A DNA stretch of 47,797 nucleotides from Vibrio sp. 10N.261.45.E2 (GTDB lineage Bacteria > Pseudomonadota > Gammaproteobacteria > Enterobacterales > Vibrionaceae), in the NCBI RefSeq assembly GCF_002875705.1, contig NZ_MCZZ01000123.1, positions 1 to 47,797 on the forward strand. The letters are read 5' to 3'. The notes beneath the pieces were generated by a model, which did not search any database, had not been told where the DNA came from, and saw nothing but the letters and a program-made list of their open reading frames with translations. A program made the position numbers and the translations under genes. How positions within the stretch are numbered: position 1 is the first letter of the stretch; each line of letters begins with the position of its first letter. Positions 17,637-27,900 of this stretch are shown in pieces.

Positions 17637-18263
17637 ATGACGACATTAAATGAACAACTAGCAAACCTAAAAGTAATTCCTGTTATCGCTATCAACCGCG
17701 CGGAAGACGCTATTCCTCTAGGTAAAGCACTGGTTGAAAACGGCATGCCATGTGCAGAAATCACGTTACGTACTGAATGTGCAATTGAAGCGATTCGCAT
17801 CATGCGTAAAGAATTCCCAGACATGCTGATCGGTTCAGGCACGGTGCTGACTAACGAGCAAGTTGACGCATCTATCGATGCTGGTGTGGATTTCATTGTA
17901 AGCCCAGGTTTCAACCCTCGTACTGTTCAATACTGTATCGACAAAGGTGTTGCTATCGTACCGGGTGTTAACAACCCAAGCCTAGTTGAGCAAGCAATGG
18001 AAATGGGTCTTCGCACGTTGAAGTTCTTCCCTGCTGAACCTTCTGGCGGTACTGGCATGCTTAAAGCACTAACTGCGGTTTACCCAGTTAAATTCATGCC
18101 TACTGGTGGCGTAAGCTTGAAGAATGTTGATGAATATCTATCTATCCCTTCTGTTCTTGCTTGTGGCGGTACTTGGATGGTTCCAACTAACCTTATCGAC
18201 GAAGGTAAGTGGGACGAACTAGGCAAGCTTGTTCGTGACGCGGTTGATCACGTTAACGCTTAA
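17637..18263 (+). CDS. eda: KHG/KDPG aldolase
   Basis: 208 residues, complete. A TIM-barrel class I aldolase that cleaves 2-keto-3-deoxy-6-phosphogluconate to pyruvate and glyceraldehyde-3-phosphate. The Schiff-base Lys129 (LRTLKFFPAE) and general base Glu41 (CAEITLRT) match E. coli Lys133 and Glu45. GTGAGAAAG precedes the ATG. It lies 73 bp after the kdgK remnant, so it was probably in the same operon. The deletion that removed the kdgK promoter probably left eda dependent on a cryptic or internal promoter. It can also serve the Entner-Doudoroff route, which may be why it stayed intact; many vibrios carry a second eda. Confidence 0.93.
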   Translation: MTTLNEQLANLKVIPVIAINRAEDAIPLGKALVENGMPCAEITLRTECAIEAIRIMRKEFPDMLIGSGTVLTNEQVDASIDAGVDFIVSPGFNPRTVQYCIDKGVAIVPGVNNPSLVEQAMEMGLRTLKFFPAEPSGGTGMLKALTAVYPVKFMPTGGVSLKNVDEYLSIPSVLACGGTWMVPTNLIDEGKWDELGKLVRDAVDHVNA

Positions 18264-18285
18264 TCTGTTTTAGATTTAGTGGTAG

Positions 18286-18309
18286 AGCCTCACTTCGGTG
18301 GGGCTTTTT
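18286..18309 (+). terminator. Rho-independent terminator of eda
   Basis: AGCCTCAC-TTCG-GTGGGGCT followed by TTTT, with an 8-bp stem (one T-G pair) and a UUCG tetraloop, 22 bp after the stop codon. Confidence 0.9.
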
Positions 18310-18508
18310 GTTATCCAAGTATTAGTGGCCACATACCTATTTGGCAGTGTGTGTTCGTTTCTTGCTCCTGTATATAGAAATGCCAACTCTCCAATCCTTC
18401 ACCTGCCTATACTCATCGCTTTTGTCGTACAAACTAATCAAACCTCGCCAGATCAAGAACCAACTTAACTGGTGTCTAAGCGATCCACGATTCGTTCTGC
18501 TTGTTTAG

Positions 18509-18628
18509 TCCTTGTACACCTATTACGAGGTGGTAAACCTTAACAAGGGGCTGGCTCGCATTGTCAATGCGCGATTTGAGCAAGAATATGGCCACCCTTC
18601 ACCAACATTGATATCAAGAAGAGTCTAG
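18509..18628 (+). pseudogene. Possible gene remnant, unidentified
   Basis: A 39-codon open stretch bounded by TAG at 18506-18508 and TAG at 18626-18628, without a plausible start. Its translation (YYEVVNLNKGLARIVNARF, then EQEYGHPSP) looks like genuine protein. I do not recognise it. It may mark a gene lost from the alginate locus or an unrelated relic. Confidence 0.25.
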
Positions 18629-18818
18629 ACACAATGCCTATACTCAGATAAATCTAATATGTTCATAAAAACAAGAAGCTATATCGATACCAACAACGTG
18701 ATAGCAACTACTTTTAATCATGAAAGGTGTCGCAAAATTAAGCTCTTTTGTAGCACACTTATTACGGTTATAACTAAAATCTTATGTGTGCCGCTACTTA
18801 CGCCCCTTTGGCTTATAT

Positions 18819-18827
18819 TGTAATACA
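18819..18827. promoter_or_regulatory. Short palindrome upstream of symporter 2
   Basis: TGTA-A-TACA, a perfect 9-bp palindrome with the TGTA/TACA arms of the site at 18966-18976, ~210 bp upstream of the symporter 2 start. Possible second operator for the GntR regulator. Confidence 0.3.
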
Positions 18828-18965
18828 TATGAACATTTACAAGGTCGTTTGGCTCAAAACAAAATCAAAAGCAGATTTCAACTAAACACCTTTAAAACAA
18901 CAACTTATACCGACTCTTAATATTTAACTAAAAATCAATGCGACCTAGATTATACTAAAGACACA

Positions 18966-18976
18966 TTGTAGTACAA
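18966..18976. promoter_or_regulatory. Candidate GntR operator before symporter 2
   Basis: TTGTA-G-TACAA is a perfect 11-bp palindrome 62 bp upstream of the symporter 2 ATG. FadR-subfamily regulators bind short GT-N-AC type palindromes, so this is a reasonable operator for the local GntR protein. Inference from position and shape only. Confidence 0.4.
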
Positions 18977-19037
18977 ATAAACCTTTAGACGCGTTAATCT
19001 AAGCCCAGTTAATTATGATATTTAAAAGGCTGAAAAG

Positions 19038-20803
19038 ATGACTATTGATACTTTTGTTGTTCTCCCTACTTCTTCTTTTTAATCGCTATTGGTTGGATGT
19101 TCCGTAAGTTCACCACGTCGACTAGTGATTACTTCAGAGGGGGCGGCAAAATGTTGTGGTGGATGGTTGGTGCAACTGCCTTCATGACACAGTTTTCAGC
19201 ATGGACGTTTACAGGTGCCGCAGGACGCGCGTTCAATGACGGTTTCGTTATTGTAATCCTATTCTTAGCCAATGCTTTTGGCTACTTCATGAACTATATA
19301 TACTTCGCTCCAAAGTTCCGCCAACTTCGTGTGGTAACGGCGATCGAAGCTATTCGTCAGCGCTTTGGTAAAACGTCTGAACAGTTCTTCACATAGGCAG
19401 GTATGCCTGACAGCCTTATCTCTGCGGGTATCTGGCTGAATGGTCTTGCTATCTTCGTAGCAGCGGTATTCAACATCCCAATGGAAGCAACCATTGTGGT
19501 AACGGGTATGGTTCTAGTATTGATGGCAGTAACGGGCGGCTCTTGGGCGGTTGTTGCTTCTGACTTCATGCAAATGCTCGTTATCATGGCGGTTACGATT
19601 ACTTGTGCGGTTGCAGCTTACTTCCACGGTGGCGGCCTAACTAACATCGTTGCAAATTTCGACGGCGACTTCATGTTAGGTAACAACCTAAACTACATGA
19701 GCATCTTCGTTCTTTGGGTTGTGTTCATCTTCGTGAAGCAGTTCGGTGTAATGAACAACAGCATCAACGCTTACCGTTACCTATGTGCGAAAGACAGTGA
19801 AAACGCACGTAAAGCGGCAGGCTTAGCATGTATCCTTATGGTTGTTGGTCCACTAATTTGGTTCCTACCACCTTGGTACGTAAGTGCATTCATGCCTGAG
19901 TTCGCTGAGCAATACACATCAATGGGCGACAAAGCCGGTGATGCTGCTTACCTAGCATTCGTACAGAACGTAATGCCAGCAGGTATGGTTGGTCTTCTTA
20001 TGTCAGCAATGTTCGCTGCAACGATGTCTTCTATGGATTCAGGTTTGAACCGTAACGCTGGTATCTTTGTAATGAACTTCTACAGCCCTGTTCTTCGTCA
20101 AAATGCGACTCAGAAAGAGCTGGTTATTGTAAGTAAGTTAACGACTATCATGATGGGTGTCATCATCATCGCGATTGGTCTATTCATCAACTCTCTACGT
20201 CACTTAAGCTTGTTCGATATCGTAATGAACGTAGGTGCGTTGATTGGCTTCCCGATGCTTATCCCTGTACTACTAGGTATGTGGATTCGTAAGACACCAG
20301 ATTGGTCTGGTTGGTCTACTCTAGTGGTTGGTGGTTTCGTTTCTTACATCTTCGGTATCTCTCTTCAAGCAGAAGACATCGAGAACCTATTTGGTCTAGA
20401 AACAGCACTTACTGGCCGTGAATGGAGCGACTTGAAAGTTGGTCTAAGCCTAGCAGCTCACGTAGTGTTCACAGGTGGTTACTTCATCATGACCTCTCGC
20501 TTCTACAAAGGCCTAACGCCAGAGCGTGAGAAAGAAGTTGACCAACTATTCACTAACTGGAACACGCCGCTAGTAGCGGAAGGTGAAGAGCAACAAAACC
20601 TAGATACTAAACAGCGTTCAATGCTTGGTAAGCTTATCAGCACAGCAGGTTTCGGTATCCTAGCAATGGCTCTGATTCCAAACGAACCGACAGGACGCTT
20701 ACTGTTCCTACTATGTGGTTCGATGGTACTGACCGTTGGTATCCTACTGGTTAACGCATCTAAAGCTCCGGCTAAGATGAACAACGAGTCAGTTGCTAAA
20801 TAG
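19038..20803 (+). pseudogene. Second sodium/solute symporter (SSS family), frameshift plus amber codon
   Basis: The ATG at 19038 gives MTIDTFVVLP and then runs into a TAA. Adding one T in CCCTACTT (about 19066-19069) restores PYFFFLIAIGWMFRKF and the downstream frame, so one base was lost. In that frame FT-TAG-AGMPDSLISAGIW at 19394-19396 has an amber codon where symporter 1 has Trp (FTWSGMPNS): a TGG to TAG change. The rest is open to 20803, including NAFGYFMNYIYFAPKFRQLRVV, MFAATMSSMDSGLNRNAGIF and the C-terminal helices; the repaired protein would have 588 residues. Homologues in V. splendidus alginate clusters import alginate monomers or oligomers with Na+. It is close in sequence to the symporter 1 remnant, so the two are paralogues. 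A terminator follows. Confidence 0.88.
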
Positions 20804-20846
20804 CTCAATCGCTAAAGAAAGCATCTAACACGTTAAACCAATAATG

Positions 20847-20879
20847 AAGCCCATGTTATTCGATAACATGGGCTTTTTG
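20847..20879 (+). terminator. Rho-independent terminator after symporter 2
   Basis: AAGCCCATGTTAT (20847-20859), loop TCG, ATAACATGGGCTT (20863-20875), then TTT: a 13-bp perfect stem. Confidence 0.93.
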
Positions 20880-21099
20880 TTTACCACTTAAAGTTGCTGA
20901 TGCTTTTAAATCTGAATAGCACTTTAATGTGTCTTGTCCCCTTCCCTAAACCTTTCCATTCCACCCTTGTTTCAGACAGAGTCTTCTTACCTCTATTTTT
21001 TGCAATCGCACTTTCTTTTTAACTTTCCAATGGTTTGATCTCTTTCTGCTTTTCTTTCTGTTACTTTTAACAACTAGACAAACACAACAGATAATTACA

Positions 21100-21864
21100 A
21101 TGAAAAAAACATCACTATTACTTGCTTCCATTACACTGGCACTTTCTGGTGTTGCACAAGCTGACCAGTTAGAGGACATTCAAAAATCAGGCACACTTCG
21201 TGTCGGCACCACTGGCGACTACAAGCCTTTTTCTTACTTCGACGGCAAAACCTACTCTGGTTATGACATTGACGTCGCTAAGCATGTTGCAGAGCAGCTG
21301 GGTGTCGAATTACAGATTGTTCGTACCACATGGAAAGACCTACTGACCGACCTAGATGACGACAAGTATGACATCGCAATGGGCGGCATTACTCGCAAAA
21401 TGCAACGCCAATTAAACGCAGAGCAAACTCAGGGCTACATGACCTTTGGTAAGTGTTTCTTAGTTGCGAAAGGCAAAGCAGAACAGTACGACAGCATTGA
21501 GAAAGTAAACCTTTCTTCGGTTCGTGTAGGCGTTAATATTGGCGGCACTAACGAGATGTTTGCAGACGCTAACTTGCAAAACGCAAACTTCACACGTTAC
21601 GAGAACAACTTAGATGTGCCGCAAGCCGTTGCGGAAGGTAAAGTTGATGTCATGGTGACAGAAACCCCTGAAGGTCTGTTCTATCAAGTAACGGACGAGC
21701 GCCTTGAAGCAGCTCGTTGTGAAACTCCGTTCACCAATAGCCAATTCGGTTACCTAATTCCTAAAGGCGAACAACGTTTGTTGAACACAGTGAACTTCAT
21801 TATGGATGAGATGAAATTGAAAGGCGTTGAAGAAGAGTTTCTGATCCACAACTCTCTGAAATAA
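21100..21864 (+). CDS. Periplasmic solute-binding-fold protein, PheC-like
   Basis: 254 residues with a Sec signal peptide (cleavage after AQA, ~residue 21). The mature protein is an SBP type 3 fold: LRVGTTGDYKPFSYFDGKTYSGYDIDVAKHVAEQLG..., then DDDKYDIAMGGITRKMQRQ, VGVNIGGTNEMFA and GKVDVMVTE. This run (TTGDYKPFSY, DIAM-GI, GGTNE-FA-ANL) resembles P. aeruginosa PheC, a periplasmic cyclohexadienyl dehydratase that makes phenylpyruvate from prephenate. The same fold serves amino-acid ABC importers. No permease or ATPase gene is adjacent, which leans toward an enzyme or an orphan binding protein. It is monocistronic, with a pyrimidine-rich leader and a bidirectional terminator shared with the giant adhesin. 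Enzyme versus transporter cannot be settled here. Confidence 0.75.
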   Translation: MKKTSLLLASITLALSGVAQADQLEDIQKSGTLRVGTTGDYKPFSYFDGKTYSGYDIDVAKHVAEQLGVELQIVRTTWKDLLTDLDDDKYDIAMGGITRKMQRQLNAEQTQGYMTFGKCFLVAKGKAEQYDSIEKVNLSSVRVGVNIGGTNEMFADANLQNANFTRYENNLDVPQAVAEGKVDVMVTETPEGLFYQVTDERLEAARCETPFTNSQFGYLIPKGEQRLLNTVNFIMDEMKLKGVEEEFLIHNSLK

Positions 21865-21886
21865 TCTTCTATCGTTCTAGATAAAA

Positions 21887-21913
21887 AAATAGGCCAGCAT
21901 TGCTGACCTATTT
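21887..21913. terminator. Bidirectional terminator between the PheC-like gene and the giant adhesin
   Basis: AAATAGGcCAGC, loop ATT, GCTGaCCTATTT with one C/A mismatch. A tracts on the left and TTTCGTTTT on the right let it act on both convergent genes. Confidence 0.85.
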
Positions 21914-21935
21914 CGTTTTGGTTTAATGGTTCGCG

Positions 21936-24900
21936 TTAACCGTGAGTGATCACATTCTGCTGTACTAATGCATCCAGAATATCCGAAGGCATAGTGCCAC
22001 TTAGTGTTAACTGAGGAGCAAGGTCTTCAACCACGATCACTTGCTCTGTGGTCCCTACGCCATCTGGGTTGATCGTAAGCTCAATATCATTCCCTTCCAC
22101 CTTCGCGTCTATCTGTTGAAGCAACGCAGTCATGTCTGGAGACGTATTTTTAAGCTCTGGCAACACTTCACGCAGATCGATTTGATCTCCTTCCGACAGG
22201 CTGAAATCGGTAATGGTGTCTTCAACGCCATCTTCAATATTAAGCCATACGAACGAATCCATACCATCGCCACCGGTTAGAATATCTGAACCGCCGCCGC
22301 CGATGAGTGTGTCGTTACCGTCACCACCCACGAGCGTATCATCACCTGCGCCACCTTCCAGTCTGTCATTACCTGTACCGCCCGTTAAGTCTGTCGCATT
22401 AGCACCAGCCAGTAACTGAACGTCATCGGTTTCCGAAGCCAAGTTAATATCAACCGCGTTAGACACAATGTTCAAATTCAGGTCAATCGATGTAGAGGTT
22501 GCCGTATCGTTGTTGCCAGTCTCTTCAGAAACCGCCTCAACTTTCAGCGTGTAGTTACCTGGAGTTTGAGAAAGCCCAACCGCTTGCAAGCTTTCAATTG
22601 CATCCGCCGTTGCTACCCACACACCACCGCCAAGATCCGTCACAGAACCGGCTGTACTGGTGATTTGAGCGCCAGCAGGCACATCACTGATATGCAGCGT
22701 TAGCTCTTCTGTAATGTCCGTTAAGGCTGCGATAATCCCAACTAAAGGAATGCCACTCGCACTCACTGACTGGCTCGCAGTTATGTTTCTCACGTAGTTA
22801 GTCGCACTATCGATAGACAAGGTTGGTGCATTCGCTACTGGCGTCACCGCGATGTTGTAAACCACAGGTGCTGTCTCTATCGCGATACCTGAAGGGTTGC
22901 CGCTGTCTTTGGCGATAACTTCTAATCCAATGCTATTGGTCGGAGATAGGCTCGCATCAAGAAACACACCATTTTGACTGGTTGGCGTATCAATCAACGC
23001 ATTCAGGTCGCTCAATGTCCCCACTAAGATGACTGAACCCGTATTGTTACCGTTAACTACAACCGTCGTCACAGGCGGAAGCGATACGTTTAATGTGCCG
23101 TAATCCACCGTCAGTGTGACTGTCATTAAGTCATCAGAAAATGCATCTACATAATCAGGGTCACTGACATTGATACCACTCAACAGTTGACCAGCATCCT
23201 CATCGATAAGAGTGGTGACACTGTCACCATTAACAACAGGCGTATCGTTCACTCCGTCGACAATCGCGGTGATCTCCGCTGTATCCGTTAGGAAATCATT
23301 GCTGCCGTTGGTGGTACCATCATCCTCTACGGTGTAGGTAAACTTAACGTTGCCGTTGTATTCATCAGCTGCCGTAAATACCCAGTATGGGCCTGTGATC
23401 GTAGCATCATCAGCGCCACCTATGTTCTCGAAGCGTTGTAGCTGACCTTGACCTTCATCGAGCACCAGATTAGTTACGGTAATCGTATCGTTCTCTGGGT
23501 CGCTCGTTGCGCCGATCAGGTCTTCCTCTTTGATGATTAACTGACCTTCTTCCAGGATGGTGCCTAGGTCGATGTCCGTAGCAATAGGTTGATCATTCAC
23601 TTCGGTTACTTCAAGACTAATTTCAGCACTGTCGGTTAGGAAATCATCCACTCCATTAGTTGTACCGTCATCAGTAATTGAGTAATTGAATTTAACGTCG
23701 CCGTTAAAATCATTGTCCGCTACAAATAGCCAGAATGGACCGGTAATCGTTGCATCATCAGCACCACCAGCATTTTCGAAGCGCGTTAGTTGGCCTTGCC
23801 CCTGAGTCAGAGTTACACCAGTTACCGTTAAGTTGTGGTTTTCTGGATCAGAGCTTGCTGCAATCAAATTACCTTCAACAATGACGATTTGGCCATCTTC
23901 AGCAATCGAACCTAAATCAACATCAGTCGCGACAGGAGCATCATTCACTTCCGTTACGACGAGGCTAATTTCAGCATTGTCAGTTAAGAAATCATCCACA
24001 CCGTTGGTGGTACCGTCATCAATAATGTCGTAACTGAACTTCACATCGCCATTAAAATCATTGGCTGCAGTGAATATCCAGAATGGTCCTGTAATCGCAG
24101 CGTCATCGGCGCCACCAGCGTTTTCAAAGCGCGTTAATTGGCCTTGTCCTTGAGTCAGGGTTACACCCGTAACCGTGAGGTTATGGTTTTCGATGTCAGA
24201 ACTTGCTGAAATCAAATCGCCTTCCACAATCACTATTTGACCATCTTCAGCAATCGAACCTAAATCAACATCTGCGGCGACAGGTGCATCGTTCACTTCC
24301 GTTACCTTGATGGTAAAAGTTGTCTGGTTGATTTGTGCTGTATTAGGGTCACCCGCGTCAATCAAGCCGTTATTACCACCGTCATCGAGTGTCGCATTGA
24401 TCGTGACTAAACCACTCTGGTTGAGGTAGTTCTGGTCTGGATCTGGTTTGAAAGTCACCGCGCCATTAGTCAATGCGGTATTGATGTCGGCTTCTTTACC
24501 GCTCATAACCAATGAACCGTCAGGTTGCAATACAAACATCACGTCAGGAGAGCTCGTAAACTCAAACACACCCTGCGCTCCCGGCAGTGCTTGATCCACT
24601 TGTAACGTAAGAACATACGGCGCATCTGGGTTATCAAAGTTAGCGTCAACATCGTAGATACTGAAGTTGTCGATAGCGATGCTAATATCTTCTTGCGTTT
24701 CAATGTTGGTGACATTCACAAACGTCGGTTGATCGTTAATTGGATCAATCACTAAATCGACATCAAAGCTGGTTGGCGTGCCTAAGTATTCAGTGTTATC
24801 AGCATCTGTATCCACCGAGCGAACCGTAATTTGTAATGGGCCATTAATGCCAAGTACATTGCCCGCATCGCTGTTATGTTCACCTGAGTTGAATACGATC

Positions 24901-27900
24901 TTATCTAACGACTGAGCCGAGACATCAAGTGTCCATAGCTGCGTCACCGGATCGTAGCTCGCTAAGGTTGTGCCATCAGGGTAGAAAATAGAAGCATCTT
25001 GAGGCACGCCTGCCACTTCAACTCGAAGTGTTTCTGGCGCGTTTTCGCTATACGTTCCGCTTCCTGTTGCCGACAGTTCTTTATCCAAAATCGTCGCATT
25101 GATTTCGATATCAATGTTTTGACCTTCGTTGCCTGTCACAGAGTCAGTTGGATTGGTATCAACATCGTCACCCACTGGCACCACATGCAGTTTAAAGCTC
25201 GGCAGATTCGATGCTGCAGTAGGCACGCCCAACAAAGATTCTTGAGTAAAGACAGCAACGCCAAATTCCGCCGTACCACTGAAGTTTTTAGGCGGTAAAA
25301 TCGAAATCTCACTCAAATCAAATGACAGTCCTGATGCTTGAGGTAATTGAACACTCCACTCACCACCACCATTGTTCTTCACAGTATAAGCGGAGCCCGG
25401 ATCTGCACTCATTAAGAAGCCATCAGGTACACCGGTGAACTTAATCGAAACGAACTGTTCTGAGCCGTCTAAGTCAGTGAGTGCAATAGAGACAGGACCC
25501 GTTCCCGATAGAGAAATAGCTTGGTCTTCATTGCCCGTAATCTCAATAACATCAGGATCACTGCCCGGCCCTGTCACAAGCACATCATCAACCACTGGGA
25601 CAACTTCAAAGCTAACACTGGTATTAAACGTATCAGTATCAGTTGCCGTACCGATTGGAGACGAGGCGTCATTGTATGTCGCAGTATCGGTAATCGTACC
25701 GCTAACATTAACTTGCACCTGATTGACGTCATTACCCGTTGGATAGTTTAACGTAGGTCGGAACAAGACATTGTCTAGCGCGCCCGTATTAATCTCTGCC
25801 TCAGTGAACGTCACTGATGTACCAAGAGAAACACCCGCACTGGTATAAAACGCACCGACGCTCGTATCATCCAAAGTCAGCGTAATAGAAGTGAATTTTT
25901 CGTCACCACCTTCAAACCCACTGACTTGGTCCTTAATGGTTGAGCTGAAATCAAGCTGAATATAAGTATCTTCGTAACCCACAGGATCTTGTCCAGCTTG
26001 ACCGTCAGTATCGACAGGGTTAAACAAATCATCTAGTGAGCCAGTTACCGTCACATCAAAGTCTGGATTACCTTCAACATCAGGCGCTACTTTAATGACC
26101 ACATCGGTCACCAAGGTTTTCTCATCACCAGACTGTGTATCTTTGGTCACTATCGTGATTGGTAATCTAAAGTCACCAGAATAGTCGGCAGGTAGATTCA
26201 GTAACAAACCCGATGAATCAACGGCTACACCTTGTTCAACCGTCGTCTCGTAAACGTATTTCCCATTCACAAAGTCAACATCACTTCTTCCCGAAAGGCT
26301 AATTGGGAATGATGTAGTGCCATCAATCACTAGCGTACCATCGATTATCACCGTCACTTGATCTGGAGAATCATCACGTCCGGTAAAGCTTATAATGCCG
26401 TTTAGAGCTGCGCCGAGATCAAGTTGAACATCCTCAACAGCATCGATAACACTGTCTGGTACTACTGCTATATCAGCAGCGACTTTATCCGGAGCTGTCA
26501 AAACTTCTGGATAAGAAAGCGTCACTTCACCACTGAGCTGTACTTGAGCAGACGACTCATTGTTAGCATCACCCGGATCCGACACTAATGTATAAAGTGT
26601 CATCTTGATATCATTGAAATCACCAACAACATCATCAGTATCATCCGACGGTGTAAAATCTAAACCTTGAGGTGCGCTGATACTAAAGGCATCTTCATTG
26701 GTCACAACCCATCGGCCCCCCCCCTCATAAGAGGCACCAGTTACTAAAAGTTGCCCTAAAATATCATCCGACAACGCGCTTCCGTCAGTGTTAGTCAGCT
26801 GAACAATCACTTCGTCAACTTGCTCTTCTACTGTGCTTAAATCCGTTTCTTGGTATCGGACGACATATTCACCATCCCAGATTTCGTCTCCGTTAGTATC
26901 AGTCGTTTGGTTATCACTGTTGGTTGTAAATTTAATTACGCCATTAGAGTCAGCCGTGATCTTAGTCAGTTCTCCAGAACCATCTTCGTTTGAAACAACA
27001 ATCTTGTTATCGGCATCTCCAGGTTCAACAACGGGTCTCACACGCACATCAATCGTACCGGTAATCGTCGCGGTAACAATGCCCTGACCAGGATCAGTTG
27101 CATCAACGTATTCATGATCGCGTTCTTCGATCATGACAACCGTATTAAGCGTAAAGTCTGTACTTGAATCTTCTTCCGGGGTTATCTGAATAAAGTTATT
27201 GCTCAGCGCAATTTGAGTAAACTCTTCTGGAGTCTGTCCACTCTTTGGTGTGATGGTTAAAGTACCTGCTGCTGCATCGTAGACCCAAGTCACGTCACCA
27301 TTAACCACAACACTTTCAACACCTGTTGGTATCGTACTGATGACGATTGAAGTGAAGTGCTCATCATCGTCAATATAATCAGAGCCTTCGGGATGCCAGT
27401 CAATATTGATAGCCGTATCTTCATCCCCACGAGTCACCGTATTGTAAGTTGCAGAAGTATCAATCTTAGGCTCAACCAACACTCGAACTTCTTGGTCAAA
27501 GGTAAGCGTATGACCATCATTCTCGGTCACGATCACTTTACCTTGGATATGAATATTCTCTGTCGACGAATCAACAGGTCTAATACGGATACCTGAAGTT
27601 TTCCCCGCGTCAGTGATGTTCGCTTCGTAGATTGGTTTAGACAGATCTGGGCTACCACCCGGACCGGTTTCATAACCGACAAAGTTAAGGTCAATAACTG
27701 TACCGTCACCATCTTCCAGAATAACGCCATCAGGAATACCCGAGAGGATAACCGTTATGGATTCTGAACCGTCGTCAGGTAATGGTGTCGTGCCTGTGTC
27801 AGGTTTTCTCTCTCCCGACAACACGGTGAAATCAAGCTCAGCAAAGCTATCGCCATTTTGACTCTCTTGAATCGTGGTTTGAACACCAGATGTTGTGCCA

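Larger units (their letters stand above)
18310..19037. other. 728-bp region between eda and symporter 2 with no intact gene
   Basis: The left half (to ~18650) has higher GC and one protein-like fragment (18509-18628). The right half is AT-rich and contains two small palindromes (18819-18827, 18966-18976), so it is probably the promoter region of the symporter 2 pseudogene. Nothing else is recognisable. Confidence 0.45.

Noticed and set aside
10388..20803. Sequencing error as the cause of all the broken alginate genes
   Set aside because: Two lesions are large 5' deletions and two are base substitutions, which are not homopolymer errors. Nearby genes, including a 14.5 kb frame, are clean. Single indels should still be checked in reads.
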